Position numbers and translations under genes: made by a program
The notes under the pieces: model-generated
What the model was told of the DNA's origin: nothing
Databases searched by the model: none
The model's input: only the letters and a program-made list of their open reading frames with translations
In this document: positions 10,669-23,665 of the stretch, in pieces
Layout of the letters: every line of letters starts with the position of its first letter
Numbering within the stretch: the stretch's first letter is position 1
NCBI GenBank assembly: GCA_947069175.1
Contig: CAMTDV010000002.1
Span: 10,023,054-10,087,053 of the forward strand
Origin: Scalesia atractyloides
Lineage: Eukaryota > Streptophyta > Magnoliopsida > Asterales > Asteraceae
Direction of reading: 5' to 3'
DNA: 64,000 nucleotides

Positions 10669-12856
10669 ATATTAGGCACTATGGTAAAATACTCCACACA
10701 CAACTAATTTACTAAATTGAATTAGTTGCTTGTGAAAATCTATTAAAACAGTTTGGTAGTGTCTTTATATGATAGACAAAATATGAGGGGCTGATTCTAG
10801 CAAGTTGGAAACTAAGTTTAATAAAAAAAAATAAACAAACAAAAACATAGTGTGTGTTCTACGGAGCGACCAGAGAGAAGAAAGAAGGAGAAAAACCCTT
10901 CTTTGAACTGAAATCATCAAATCAATATCGATTAAGAGCCTAAAATTCATGCATGAGTGTAAATCAACGACCATCTAGATAAGAGAATCGTAAGGTATAT
11001 CGAATTTTGACGTTTGATGATATTATGAAATTACATGCACGCCATAAAGTTCTAAATTGAGTATCATTGTGTATGCCATGACAGAATTTGAGATGTATAT
11101 AAGTCTAGAAATAAACTCTAGATGAACATTTAGAGATCAAATGTTGTGATTTTAGTGGTTGAATGATTTACAATATTTGTGCTAAATAGGTTTTGATGAA
11201 TATGATGAACACATGAATTGTGTTATTGAGATTTTAGTATTTGATGTTAATATGTTAGGTTCTAAATATTAATTGCCTATTCTAGACATAGACACTTGAA
11301 ATGGGTGGTAATATGTGACTAATAACAAAATCATGGGATTGATAAGAATAGTATAAGAATCTCGCCCACAAGGTGCTTGATGTAATGCCTAAGTGATCAT
11401 AAATTGTTGAAAATACAAAAGAATCATGTAAATGAGCTTTTCGATAAGTTACATGATACATATATGTTAGATTATGAATTCTAAACCATAAATCGGGTTA
11501 AATGTTATAGGCAAGTCGGACGAAACATCGAGCGACAAAGTCTGAACGGACACACGTTTGAAGGGAAAGCTCTAAGGTACGTGATTTAATTGTTTTGAAA
11601 GGCTTTATCTATAATATTAGTAGTAATATATGCTGAGAAATGAAAAAAGCCTAAGAATATTCGGTTCATTTATAAGTGATGGATTTCACGCATGTGAATC
11701 GAATAGAGAATATCTAATTATTAATTGTTTGGGTTGCAATAAAAGCGATGGATTTCGCTAAGTTAATTAAACTAGTCAAATAACAAGATAAATATTAGTT
11801 TGGTCGAGAAAAGCAATGGAATTCGCTATAACGACCAAACGGATCGAGGAATAAAAGTATAGAGGTTTGGTTATATAAAACGATACATATCGTTACAGTA
11901 ATCAAACAGGTCGAAATTCAATTTGAGATATATGTATGAGGCGTATGAACAAATACTTGATACAAACTTGGAAGAAGGGTAGAATTGGAACTTCAAGCAT
12001 AAAATTTAGTAACGGAAATATAAATGCACTAAGGTCGCTCTCAGGAATTGAGAGCATTAATAAGATGATTTTATGGTCAAAGGATATGATTTAATATGAT
12101 AAATTGTTAAGAAAATACGAACGGGTTAAAATATGTGTAAATAGTAGTAAGTCGAAACCTTATAAACAAAATATGTGTAAATAGTAGTAAGTCGAAAGCT
12201 TATAAAATTAAACATATGATTAACACGGATATTGTATTGTGAATGATAAAGTAGAGGATGTTGTTTTGATCATATAGGAAGAAACGGTAAGTTAAACGCA
12301 TAAGCGATTTGAGAATTTCATGACAAAAACTGCAAAAAGGAAAAAATTGCAGCATGCCACCGTAAGCTACGGCAACCACTGTAGCTTATGGCGGGCTGCT
12401 GCTGTTAATGAACAAAAAGTCATTACGGTAAGACAGATGGTTCTGACCATAAGATAAAATGGTCTTGACCGTAAGCTAAGGTGGTTAACCGTAGCTTACG
12501 GTGGGTCTTGAAGAAATTTTTTTTAGGTGTGTTTATTTAAACCATCCTTTAACAAATCGGTTATGTTTGTATTTCTTGTAAAATTTATATAATAAAACAA
12601 TTTGTATTGTAGGTGAATTTTAAAGCACAAGGATGTTGATCAAGAAAGACGAAGAACCGAACACTTCCGAATTTCTAGCTTCCCCTCTACCTTTCCTTGT
12701 CTAAGAAACAAACAAATGTTGAAATGTTTGAAATCATATTTTGTACTTAGGACTTTTAAAATCTAATCATGTCAATGAAGGAAAACTGTTGATCGTATCC
12801 ATTAAATTGGATTTTAAATCTTTGCTAATTACATCTATAATAAGTAGGGTGTTACA
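10536..12856 (+). repeat. G1 5' LTR, about 2.3 kb
   Basis: It starts TGTAACACCCCGAAAAT and ends GGGTGTTACA. It matches 17579-17803 joined to 28725-30767 along its whole length. A TA run at 10626-10662 is longer than in the 3' copy. It contains the paired hairpins described at 12356-12502. The 10804-10970 stretch gives short spurious reading frames only. Confidence 0.92.
12356..12502. repeat. Two hairpins built from CCGTAAGCTACGG in the G1 LTR
   Basis: CACCGTAAGCTACGG is followed closely by an inverted partner (12356-12393), and ACCGTAAGCTAAGG pairs with CCGTAGCTTACGGT (12468-12502). Both are kept in the 3' LTR (about 30268-30415) and the duplicate (60035-60170). The first hairpin is perfect in the last of these. 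Confidence 0.75.
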
Positions 12857-12859
12857 AGT

Positions 12860-12871
12860 TGGTATCAGAGC
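12860..12871 (+). other. G1 primer-binding site, initiator tRNA-Met
   Basis: TGGTATCAGAGC three bases after the 5' LTR. Confidence 0.95.
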
Positions 12872-13138
12872 TCAAGGTTAAAAACAAAATGTGTTCTGTT
12901 CAAGATTTGATCAAGACATCCGGTAAGAATCGGTTATAAATTGAATTTCTTTACGAAATAATAGAAAGAAAGGTGATTTAAAATGTATGGGAAGGGGTGT
13001 ATTAATACACTTGAACCCTAGAAATACACTAAGTATAAACAGTGAAGGCAAGTTATATACTTGACTAAACTGAAAAAGAAAGATACACTACGGGTGCTAT
13101 CAAACGAATAGGGTATATATCCATATAAAATATGGAAA

Positions 13139-14214
13139 TTGCTAAACGAGTTGCATACCAAAATTACTATGAACATTTCAGCAAAAGAAATGTCAGAAGC
13201 AACAGGAGATGATACAGTGTCTCTTATGACAGACGAGATACGAGAAAAGATTTCCGAGGAGGTCGGAAATGCATTAGAAGAAAGGATTAATGAATTAAAA
13301 GAAAGTCTTGTACAAGAAAAAGACAAGACAAAAAAGAAGAAAACGTGTCCTTACGACAAGTTCATGGCATGTAAACCACCCACCTATAACGGAGAGGTAG
13401 ATCCCATAGTCTGCCAACGATGGATAAGCGATATGGAATGAGTCTTCAAAAGGACTCATTGTGAGGAGACTGACCTTGTAGCTTATGGGATTGGGCAATT
13501 GAGAGGTCAAGCAAAACATTGATGGGATAATCTTAAAAAGGAACAAGGGGTTGAGGCAACGAAGGTTATGACATAGGAGGAGTTTAAGATACCATATCTT
13601 AAACATCATAGCCCTAAAGCCGTTATAAACAAAATAAAGGAAGAGTTCATTCAACTAAGGCATAAGGGCGAAACAATAGACAAGATCACGGGGGTGTTCC
13701 TTGACAAATTGAGGTTTTGTGACGAGTTGGTTCAAACAGAGGAACAAAAGATCTATTACTATTACAACATGTTGAGTGCTGAGTACAGAGAATTCATGAC
13801 ACTTTCGAAGTATGAAAACCTCACGGAAATCATAAACGTTGCACAAGAACGGGAGATTGAATTAAAGAAACAAATTGAGAGGGGTGAACGAAGAGCGACG
13901 TATGCAAATCCAAATTCAACCAAAAAGTAGAAGATCAATGAAACTCCAAAGAAAGGGAGCACAAAAGGAGGATCACCAGGTTGCAAAACATGTGGTCGTG
14001 CCCATAAGGGAGAGTGCTATTTCAAAAACAAACTGTGTGTTATATGCGGAAAAGCGGGACATATAGCATCATTTGCCCTAGTAAAGTGTCGGTGTGTTAT
14101 AAATGCTACCAACCGGGTCACAAGAAATCTGAGTGCCCAGAATTAAAAGGGAAGAAGGAGGAATCCGACACAAAGATTGAAGTCTCAAGGTCAAAAGCAA
14201 GATCCTCCACATAA
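13139..14214 (+). pseudogene. G1 gag
   Basis: Begins near MLNELHTKITMNIS, with a Glu/Lys-rich N-terminal part, then the gag core (CKPPTYNGEVDP, then after a stop the VAYGIGQLRGQAKH block and FLDKLRFCDELVQ). The C-terminal part (13960-14150) carries three CCHC-like zinc knuckles, visible in part as CKTCGRAHKGEC and CYKCYQPGHKKSEC. Stops at 13439, 13519 (a Trp codon lost) and 13574, and a frameshift near 13930, break it. The start is the first ATG of the longest open frame; the true start may differ. Confidence 0.8.
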
Positions 14215-14225
14215 CTGAACCCGAT

Positions 14226-17200
14226 GTGATTTCAGGTACATATACTGTAAATTGTATTCCCACACACATTTTATTTGATATAGGTGCAAATATATCTTTT
14301 GTTTCAAAAAGATTTATTCAACACCCCTCGTTTACATTAATAAAACTACATGTACCTATGAAAGTAGAAATAGGTAATAACGAAAGTTTTGTTGTCCATG
14401 AAATATGTCGGGATTGCAAATTGAACATTGATGGTGATGATTACTCGATTGACCTGATACCCATGTCTATGGGGGAATTTCAAGTTGTGGTCGGAATGGA
14501 TTGGTTATCTCGCTACCACTCTAAAGTGATATGTTTCTATAAGGAGATACAATTAACAGCTCCGAGCGGGAGACGTGTCATAATTTATGGGGAAAAGAAT
14601 GGTAACCCCATATTATGTACAATGACGGAAGCCCAAAGATTCGTGCAACATGGGTGTAAAGCATACTTAACTTACATATGTGATACGGAAAAAGAATTAC
14701 CAAAGATTGAAGATCTACCCGTTGTAAAGGAGTTTGAAGATGTATTCCCGGATGACTTACCAGGAATACCACCCGAGAGCGAATTAGAGTTTGGTATTGA
14801 ACTGGTTCGAAATGCAAAACCGGTAGCTAAGGCACCTTATCGGCTAGCACCGTCGGAACTCCAAGAGTTAATGTCGCAATTGCAAGACTTATTGGATAAG
14901 GGATTTATTCGACCGAGTGTTTCCCCATGGGGTGCACCGGTGTTATTTGTGAAGAAGAAGGACAGAAGTAAGCGCATGTGTATAGATTACCGTGAATTAA
15001 ACAAACTCACAGTAAAGAATCGATACCCGCTTCCGAGAATCGACAATCTATTTGACCAACTATAAGGTGCAAGTTGGTTTTCAAAAATTGATTTAAGGTC
15101 TGGTTACCATCAACTGAGGGTGAAAAATGAAGATATACCTAAAACGGCATTTCGTACGAGGTACGGGCACTATGAATTCTTTGTGATGTCCTTTGGGTTA
15201 ACAAGTGCACCCGATGCGTTCATGGACCTTATGAATTTGTTTGGCAAGCCAATGTTGGATAAATCGGTAATAGTGTTATTGATGATATTTTAGTTTATTC
15301 AAAAAGCGAAACAGATCATGCGCGTCATTTGCGTGAAGTATTAGAAACACAAAGAAGAGAAAAGCTTTACGCAAATTTTCGAAATGTGCCTTTTGGCTTC
15401 GAAAAGTACAATTCTTAAGGCATATCATCAGCGCCGACGAATATTGGTCGATCCATCCAAGATTGAAGCGGTGTCGAAGTGAAATCCTCCAAAAAAATCC
15501 TTCAGAAATCAGGAGCTTTTTGGGGCTTGCGGGTTATTATAGGAGATTTATTCAGGATTTCTCCAAGATTGCTTCGCCGTTAACTAAGCTAACTCGCAAA
15601 AATGAAAAGTTCGCCTGGAATGATGAACAAGAAAAAGCGTTTCAAATGTTAAAGGAAAAGTTAACCAGTGCTCCGGTATTAACCTTACCGGATGGCATTA
15701 ATGACTTAGTAGTGTATTCTGATGCGTCGCACCAAGGCCTTGGATGCGTACTCATGCAACAGGGTAGAGTGATAGCTTATGCCTCTAGATAATTAAAAGT
15801 GCACGAAAAGAAATATCTAACTCAGAACTCGAACTGGCGGCAGTAGTATTCGCCCTGAAACTTTGGAGACACTACTTATATGGGGTGAAGTGCACTATTT
15901 TTACTGATAAAAAAAGTTTAAAATATTTTTTTGATAAAAAAGAATTAAATTTGAGACAAAGACGATGGCTAGAAACGGTAAAGGATTATGATTGTGAAAT
16001 CCATTACCATCCAGGACGGGCCAATGTGGTAGCGGATGCCCTAAGGCGAAAAGATGAATACACACCAATACATGTGCGGTCGATGCAACTCATGGTAATT
16101 TCAGGTTTGCTCGAACAAATCCGAAAGGCGCAAGCTAAAGCGATAAAAGAAGAAAATTGGAGAAAAGAACGTGTCAAGGGTTTGGTGAAAGATATTGAAG
16201 ACGGAGAAAATGGAATGAAAACTCGATTTGGTAAAATCTAGATCCCGAACACTTTTGGTGTGAAGGACATTCTACTTGAAGAGGCTCATAAATCACGTTA
16301 TTCGATACACCCGGGAGCGACCAAAATGTATAAGGACTTAAAACAAAATTATTGGTGCCCTGGAATGAAGAAAGATATAGCAACATACGTCGAAAAATGT
16401 TTAACTTTTTTACAAGTAAAAGTGGAACATCAAAAACCTTATGGCAAACTCCAACCGCTAGAAATACAAGTTTGGAAATGGGAAAATATCACCATGGATC
16501 TATTAACAAAACTACCAAAAATGGCTCGAGGATTTGATGCCATTTGGGTGGTCGTTGATAGACTAACAAAAAGCGCCCACTTCATTGCAATTCGAGAGGC
16601 CTATACCTATGAAAAGATGTCGGAGGTATATGTGAATGAAATTATAGCACGCCATGGAGTACCAGTATCGATTGTATCTGATAGAGATACCCGGTTTACT
16701 TCGAACTTTTGGCTTGATTTCCAAAAACAGATGGGCACAAAACTATTAATTAGTACAACATACCACCCCCTAACAGATGGACAAAGCGAACGAACGATTC
16801 AAACCTTAGAAGACATGCTTCGGGCGTGTCTTATCGATTTTGGTGGTAGTTGGGATGCCTACCTACCATTAGTTGAATTCTCTTACAATAACAGTTAACA
16901 TTCGAGCACTCGTATGGCAACATACGAAATGCTTTATGGTCGAAAATGTCAAACCCCAATATGTTGGGGTGAGGTGGGACCGAGATAACTCGCCCATAAA
17001 GATGTGATTAAGGCCACAAATGAAAAGATTGATACGGTTCGAGCTCATTTAAAAGCAGCTCAAGATCGACAAAAGTCCTATGCGGATAGAAGACGAAAAC
17101 CAATCGAGTTTCAAATACGTGATAGAGTAATGCTCAAAGTATCTCAGTGGAAGGGAATCATACGATCCAGGAAAAGAGGTAAATTGAGTCCACGATTTAT

Positions 17201-17560
17201 AGGCCCATTTAAGATTATTGATCGGGTGGGCGAAGTGGCTTGCTGATTAGAACTTCCTGATGAATTAAAAGAAATACATAACGTATTTTATGTATCACAT
17301 CTTCGTAAATGTTTATCGGACGAAGCAGCATATGTACCATATGATGACATTGAAATCGATGACAGGCATAACTACGTAGTTAAACCGATTCAAATCATCG
17401 ATCGAAAAATCAAAGGGTTAAGGAATAAAGAAATCAATCAAGTAAAGGTCAAGTGGGAGCATCAGAAAGGATCAGACGCCACTTGGGAGTCGGAAGATGA
17501 AATGAGACGACTCTACCCTTTGCTTTTCGGTAAGTATACGTGTTTCGAGGATGAAACTTT
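14226..17560 (+). pseudogene. G1 pol: protease, RT, RNase H, integrase, chromodomain
   Basis: Protease at about 14270 (LFDIGANISFVS; the usual Ser/Thr of Asp-Ser/Thr-Gly is Ile). Reverse transcriptase from SPWGAPVLFVKKKD (14920) to WFSKIDLRSGYHQL (15076) and SFGLTSAPDAFMD (15195). One base is lost just before the catalytic Ile-Asp-Asp (about 15270), shifting the frame. RNase H: VVYSDASHQGLGCVLMQQG (15705) and YHPGRANVVADAL. Integrase: the HHCC finger has Phe in place of a Cys (CLTFLQVK), while the DDE residues MDLLTKLP, VSDRDTRF and GQSERTIQ are present. A chromodomain follows (IIDRKIKGL, then VKVKWEHQKGSDATWESEDE, ending about 17520). Stops at 15063, 15790, 16239, 16896 and 17244. Confidence 0.9.
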
Positions 17561-17565
17561 CTTTT

Positions 17566-17578
17566 AGAAGGGTGGATT
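17566..17578 (+). other. G1 polypurine tract
   Basis: AGAAGGGTGGATT directly precedes the TGTAACACC start of the 3' LTR, as needed to prime plus-strand synthesis. Confidence 0.6.
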
Positions 17579-17803
17579 TGTAACACCTCGAAAATATTAA
17601 GTTATCTAAATAACACGGGTATTTAATTTAATTAGAAAGTGGACTTGTAATGTCCCTAAATTTTTTATAAAATATATATATGTAGTGATATTAGGCACTA
17701 TGGTAAAATATTCCACACACAACTAATTTACTAATTGAATTAGTTGCTTGTGGAAATCTATTAAAAAACAGTTTGGCAGTGTCTTTGCATGATAGACAAA
17801 ATA
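17579..17803 (+). repeat. G1 3' LTR, first part
   Basis: Matches 10536-10777 and is cut in the middle of GACAAAATATG by the X insertion. It continues at 28725. Confidence 0.92.
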
Positions 17804-17805
17804 TG

Positions 17806-17964
17806 CCACAACCTCAACCACAACCTCCGCCACCACTTACGGCCATTAATGAGGCCTTAGAAAGAATGAAAGAAATGCAGCAGCAGGCGGAGAAAACGGA
17901 GAAGAATACAAACAAGTTCTTCAAGAAACTCTCCAAGTTGGTCAAGGGAAAGAAGAACGAGTGA
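17806..17964 (+). pseudogene. X upstream ORF, C-terminal part
   Basis: Pro/Gln-rich start (QPQPQPPPPLTAINEALERM), then a Glu/Lys-rich helix and a basic end (KLSKLVKGKKNE). The ATG at 17773 lies in G1 LTR sequence and is not the real start. The N-terminal part of the same ORF appears to be on the minus strand at 24226-25176. I know of upstream ORFs of this Pro-rich kind between LTR and gag in long-LTR chromoviruses; no function is established. Confidence 0.65.
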
Positions 17965-18446
17965 AGCTCTTCTAATAATATGTAGTCCCTGCGAGGACAT
18001 TGTTATTTGTTTTAGTCCCTGTGAGGACATGTTTATTTCCTTTAAGTCCTTGCATGGACAATTTATTTCATTTTTCTAGTATTGTAACTTCTATTGAAAT
18101 TTATTGAAGTATTTTGGAATTATATATATATATATTATTCATCGTCTTGAAACGAGTTATGCTCTGCTATATAATTCCAAAAGACCTTAATAGATTTGAT
18201 TATGCCAAGTGGCGTAGACCACACATTGGCCAAGAGATGATAGTTAAGTACGAAGGGGTCTTCTATCAGGATAGTTAAAGGGAAGTTATCCTTCTATCCA
18301 GAGGTAAGGGACTAGGTCCAAACCTCCAAGGTCGTTAAGGTCGAAGGTGACCGGGACCATTTATCAATCATTAAGGTACTATTATGTAATAGTAAAGAAT
18401 GTTCATACTCTTGGTAGTGTGGCTTGAGGAACCACACTAGCCGCCA
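17965..18446 (+). other. X spacer with a 27-base triplication
   Basis: TAGTCCCTGYGAGGACAT-type words occur three times at 17982-18062. A short TA run lies at 18121-18136. No coding sense is seen. It is probably untranslated spacer between the upstream ORF and gag. Confidence 0.6.
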
Positions 18447-18960
18447 GGCCAATGTGCCCAATTTATGTCCAACGGGATAGGCTGATATGCCATATACATC
18501 TGATATGATGTAGGCCAATGTGCCAATTTATGTCCAATGGGACAGGCTGATATGCCATACATATCTGATATGATGTAGGCCAATGTTCCCAATTTATGTC
18601 CAACGGGACACGCTGATATGCCATATACATCTGATATGATGTAGGCCAATGTGCCCAATTTTTGTCTAACGGGACAAGCTGATATGCCATATACACCTGA
18701 TATGATGTAGGCCAATGTGCCTAATTTATGTCTAACGGGACAGGCTGATATGCCATATACATCTGATATGATGTAGGCCAATGTGCTCAATTTATGTCCA
18801 ACGGGACAGGCTGATATGCCATATACATCTGATATGATGTAGGCCAATGTGCCCAATTTATGTCCAACGGGACAGGCTGATATGCCATATGTATTATGTC
18901 CTAAGTGACAGGTTGATATGCCATATATATATTATGTCCAATGTGCCCAAGTATTATGTC
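18447..18960. repeat. 66-bp tandem repeat array, about 7 copies
   Basis: The monomer begins CCAATGTGCCCAATTTATG and contains CGGGACAGGCTGATATGCC. Period 66 for about seven copies, decaying after 18890. Because 66 is divisible by three, both strands give long spurious frames, including a minus-strand one with a 22-residue repeat. It lies in the X spacer ahead of gag. Confidence 0.95.
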
Positions 18961-19243
18961 CATTAGGGATAAGCTTATGAGTTATATAATTGTCAATCAT
19001 GACAATGACAGTTGTGACATTGCGATCCACTGTCCAATGATATATGGACAATGTCCAAATTGTAATTGCCTATGATGGTCCTATTAAGACCTATGCCAAA
19101 TATAGATATGTTAAGCCTAAGAGTTGTGATGTTATTCACACTAGTATAGGCAATGGATTGTTATATCCAATGTTGAAAGCCGATCTGGTTGATATACCAA
19201 GGCTAAATAAAGTTTTATTGGTATATAGAACCCAAGACCTAAA

Positions 19244-20430
19244 AATGGCTAACTCAAATGAAGCACAAAGTAGCCACAGGAATATTGAATCTAATAAAGT
19301 TGGAAACAAAAATATTGATGATGAAAATTTTCAAGCTCGCATTGATGCGGCTGTCGAAAAGGCCATAGAAAGACTAAGAGAGTCGAGTGCCACTCACTCT
19401 AGACCCTTATCTATTCCACCATCTTCAGCTCATAAGGAGAGCTCATTCACTCTTCAGATGCGAAGAGTGAACCAAAGAAATTAGATTATGCAGAAAGGTC
19501 CCGTTCTGCTAAGGACGGATGCACCTATAAGTATTTCGTCTCATGTAAGCCCCGAGACTTTAATGGGGAAAAAGGAGCCGTGGAAGCTCTAAAGTGGCTA
19601 GATGAGATGGAAACGATTGTAGATATCAACAACTCTGCTGATACGGATGTGGTCAAGTATGTATCACAGTCCTTTAAGGGCGATGCCTTAATATGGTGGA
19701 AAGCCATGATACAGTCTACATGTAACGTACACATGTATAATTTAGGATGGTCCAAGTTTGTGGACCTTGTTAAGGAAACGAACTGCCCAACCCATGAGGT
19801 GGAGAAATTAGAAACAAACTTTTTGTCTCTTTTAATGAAAACCTAGACTGTCGGAAGTACGTCTTCAATTTCAGTTCCCTATCTAGGTTAGTTTCCTATT
19901 TAATCACCCCCGAATCCAAACGCATTGCGCGTTTTATAAATGGGTTGGCGCCCAAAATAAAGGGCATGACAAAGGCTGCTCAACCTAGTACCTATAGGTC
20001 CACTGTAGACCTATCTCTTTCCCTCACCCTTGATTTGGTTAGACAAAGGTCAGTTAGGACTGAAACTGATGGAAAGAGGAAACAGGAGGATAATAATTCC
20101 CACAGGTTTAAAAAGAAATGAAATTTTAGGTTCAAGAAGAACCAACACGCGTCTAATGACAAACCCCTGTGCAAGAACTGTAAATATAGGCATTGGGGAC
20201 AATGTAGTATAAATCCACAAACCAAACACTGTGGTATCTACAAAAGAAGAGGGCATAAGACCTTAGATTGCAAGGATCTTAAGGATGCAGTTTGCTATAA
20301 CTGCAATGAAAAAGGGCATATAACGTACAATTGCCCCAAGAAACCCAAAAGTAATGATGCAAAGCCTAGAGAGGCCAAGAAGGGGAATGCCCATGCCTTT
20401 AAATTAATGCAAGAGAAGCTGTTAATGACG
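19244..20430 (+). pseudogene. X gag
   Basis: Start MANSNEAQSSHRNIES at 19244. The capsid core follows at 19508-19846 after a frameshift (FVSCKPRDFNGEKGAVEALK, then SQSFKGDALIWWKAM). Zinc-finger region at 20160-20340: CKNCKYRHWGQC and the intact knuckle CYNCNEKGHITYNC. Frameshifts at about 19475 and 19850, stops through 19850-20030, and a stop just after the last knuckle region. The open stretch upstream of 19244 (from 19044) looks like leader rather than gag. Confidence 0.8.
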
Positions 20431-23400
20431 ACAATGTCATAACAGGTACTTTCCCCATTAATGATATTTATGCTAGAGTTCTTTTTGATTCGGGTGCAGA
20501 TAGATCTTTTGTTAATCATAAGTTTAGTAAACTATTAAACCTGCCCATAAGAACTCTAGATAAAACTTATGAGATAGAACTTGCTGATGGAATGATAGAA
20601 TCCACATGTTCTATTCTTGATGGATGCTCTATATCCATTAAGAATCATTCCATCCCTATCTCTCTTTTGCCAATGAAATTGGCGGGGTTCGATGTTGTCT
20701 TAGGCATGGATTGGTTATCTCATAACCAAGCACGCATTGCCTGCGATAAAAAGCTCATCGAAATTAAAACCCCATTTGGTGAAATGATCACCATCCCCGG
20801 AGACTCACACTATGGACTGCTAGACAAGGTGTCGTTATTTAAGGTATCCAAGTGTTTGAGAAGAGGCTGTGTCATCTACATGGCACAACTAACCATAAAT
20901 GAGCCTAAGCCAAACATGGAGGACCTACCAGTCATCTCAGAGTATCCCGATGTTTTCCCTGAGGAATTACCAGGCCTACCTCCAGATAGACAAGTGGAGT
21001 TCAAGATTGATATTATACCAGGATCTGCACTAGTGGCTAGAGCTCCATATAGGCTAACACCAACAGAAATGAAGGAATTAAGAACGCAGCTAGATGAACT
21101 TTTGGAGAAAGGCTTAATTCAGCCTAGTTCCTCGCCTTGGGGAGCGCCTATCCTCTTTGTAAAGAAGAAAGGCGGTTCGATGCGAATGGGCATCGATTAC
21201 CGGGAGCATAACACGTTGACGATCAAGAATAGATATCCTCTGCCCAGGATCGACGATTTATTTGACCAACTTCAAGGGGCTAGTTGTTTCTCCAAGATTG
21301 ATTTGAGATCAGGATATCATCAATTGAAGGTTAGGAGTGAAGATGTTCCTAAGACAGCCTTCACGACCCGCTATGGTCATTTTGAATTCCTGGTGATGCC
21401 TTTTGGGCTCACCAATGCACCATCAGCATTCATGGATTTCATGAATAGAGTCTACAAACCATATTTGGATAAGTTTGTCATTTTCTTCATTAACGACATA
21501 CTTATCTATTCTCCTAATCAAGCTGATCACGAGAAACATCTTCGGTGCATCCTAGAATTATTAAGACAAGAGAAACTTTATACAAAGTTCTCTAAATGTA
21601 AATTTTGGCTTAGATAAGTCCAATTCCTTGGACACGTTGGTAGTGAGCATGGTATCCAAGTGGATCCCACCAAAATTGAGGCCATAATGAATTGGGAAGT
21701 ATCCAAAACCCCATCAGAGATTCGTAGTTTTCTAGGATTGGCCGGTTACTATAGGAGGTTCATTGAGAACTTCTCAAGAATAACCACTCCTCTAACTACC
21801 TTGACCCGTAAGAATGTTAAGTATAATTAGGGTCCAAAGCAACAAGAATCTTTTTAGATTCTGAAACACAAGTCGAGCAATGCTCCTGTGTTATCTTTAC
21901 CTGAGGATATTGAGAATTTTGTTGTTTATTGTGATGCTTTGTACACCGGCATGGGCTGTGTGCTAATGCAAAATGGCAAGGTAATTGCCTATGCATCACG
22001 ACAATTAAAGGTGGATGAAAGGAATTACACCACCCATGATTTAGAATTAGGTGCCGTGGTATTTGCACTAAAGCTATGGAGACATTACTTGTACGGTACG
22101 AAGTGTATTATATACACTGACCATAAGAGTCTCCAACACCTGTTCAATCAGAAAGAATTGAATATGCGACAACGCCGTTGGATGGAAACTCTTAATGATT
22201 ACGATTGCGAGATTCGCTACCACCCCGGCAAGGCAAATGGAGTTGCTGAAGCCTTAAGTCGCAAAGAAAGAGTTAAACCTATTAGGATTAACGCTAAGAG
22301 CATTGGGCTTAGAATTAGATTGAGTGAGAAGCTTTTAGATGCGCAAAAACAAGCCTTGTTAGAGGCTAATATTCCTAATGAGGGATTAGGCGGAACTGTT
22401 GATCAATTAACGTCTAGAAAGGATGGAATCCTAAGATTTAATGATAGAATTTGGGTTCCGATCTTTGGAGGACTTAGAGATCTAATCCTCCAAGAAGCAC
22501 ACAATTCAAGATACTCGGTTCACCCAGGTGGTGAAAAGATATATCAAGATTTTAAGAAGAATTATTGGTGGATGGGTTTGAAGAAATCCATAGCCACTTA
22601 TGTAGCTAAGTGTCTGACGTGTTCGCAAGTTAAGGCCGAACATCGAAAAACCGTCAGGCCTTCTACAACAACTTGAGATTCCCACTTGGAAATGGGAAAT
22701 GGTAACAATGACACTATTTGGGTCATTGTAGACAGACTAAGTCAGCTCATTTCTTGCCAATCAGAGAAACGTATAATTCAAACAAATTGGTTAAGTTATA
22801 TGTGGACAAGATTGTGTCACTACACGGTGTGCCGGGATCTATTGTATCTGACAGAGATACTAGATACACATCTCACTTGTGAAAAAGTTTCCAACAATCG
22901 TTAGGCACATGACTAAACTTTAGTACGGCTTACCATCCGCAGACTGATGGACAAAGTGAGCGTACTATCCAGACATTGGAAGACATGCTTAGGGCATATG
23001 TGATTGATTTAGGTGGAAGTTGGGATGACCACTTACCCCTAATAGAATTCTCCTACAATAATAGTTATCATACTAGCATCAAGCTTGCTCCTTTTGAGGC
23101 CTTGTATGGGAGAAAATGTAGAACACCCGTGTGTTGGGCAGAAGTTGGGGAAGCCCAACTATCAGGATCGGAGATTGTCCTGGAGACCACGAAAAAGATT
23201 GTGCAAATCCGTGATCGTCTCAAAGCTGCCAGGGACATGCAGAAGAGCTATGCTGACAAGAGGCGTAAACCTTTTAAGTTCCAAGTAGGGGACAATGTCA
23301 TGCTAAAAGTATCACCATGGAAAGTTGTAATGCGTTTTAGAAAGAAGGGCAAGCCCAAGATATATCAGACCATTCAAGATAGTCGAATGTGTCGGCACTG

Positions 23401-23660
23401 TAGCTTATAAGCTCAAGTTGCCAGAGGAGCTAAGTGGAATCCATGATGTATTCCACATATCAAATCTTAAGAAATGTCTAGCCGAATAGTCGCTAGCAAT
23501 GTCGCATAAAGACGTGCAGATAGATGAAAACCTGAGCTTTATTGAGAAACCGATTCGATCAAGGATCGACAGGTTAAGAAGCTCCGAAGGAAACTGATAC
23601 CTATAGTAAAGGTTAAGTGGGATGTTTTTAGAGGTCCCGAGTAAAATCGTGAGGTCGAGA
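20431..23660 (+). pseudogene. X pol: protease, RT, RNase H, integrase, chromodomain remnant
   Basis: Protease VLFDSGADRSFVN (about 20470) keeps its active site. Reverse transcriptase runs from 20940 (PDVFPEELPGLPPDRQVEF) through WGAPILFVKKKGG and FSKIDLRSGYHQLKV. The catalytic block reads FFINDILIYS, with Asn for the first Asp, so polymerase is dead. RNase H: YCDALYTGMGCVLMQNG (21930). Integrase zinc region: CLTCSQVKAEH (22613). The core is broken by a short deletion at about 22710 and frameshifts, but GQSERTIQ (22952) and FEALYGRKCRTPVCW remain. A chromodomain remnant (IPIVKVKWDVFRGPE) ends near 23645. Stops at 21615, 21828 and 23408. Confidence 0.88.
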
Positions 23661-23665
23661 TTTCT

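Noticed and set aside
18437..18856. 139-residue minus-strand open frame with 22-residue repeats
   Set aside because: It is the 66-bp array read in its open frame; the opposite strand and neighbouring spacer show no coding signal.
18447..18960. Possible CRISPR-like array
   Set aside because: Repeats are contiguous with no unique spacers, and the surroundings are eukaryotic retrotransposon DNA.
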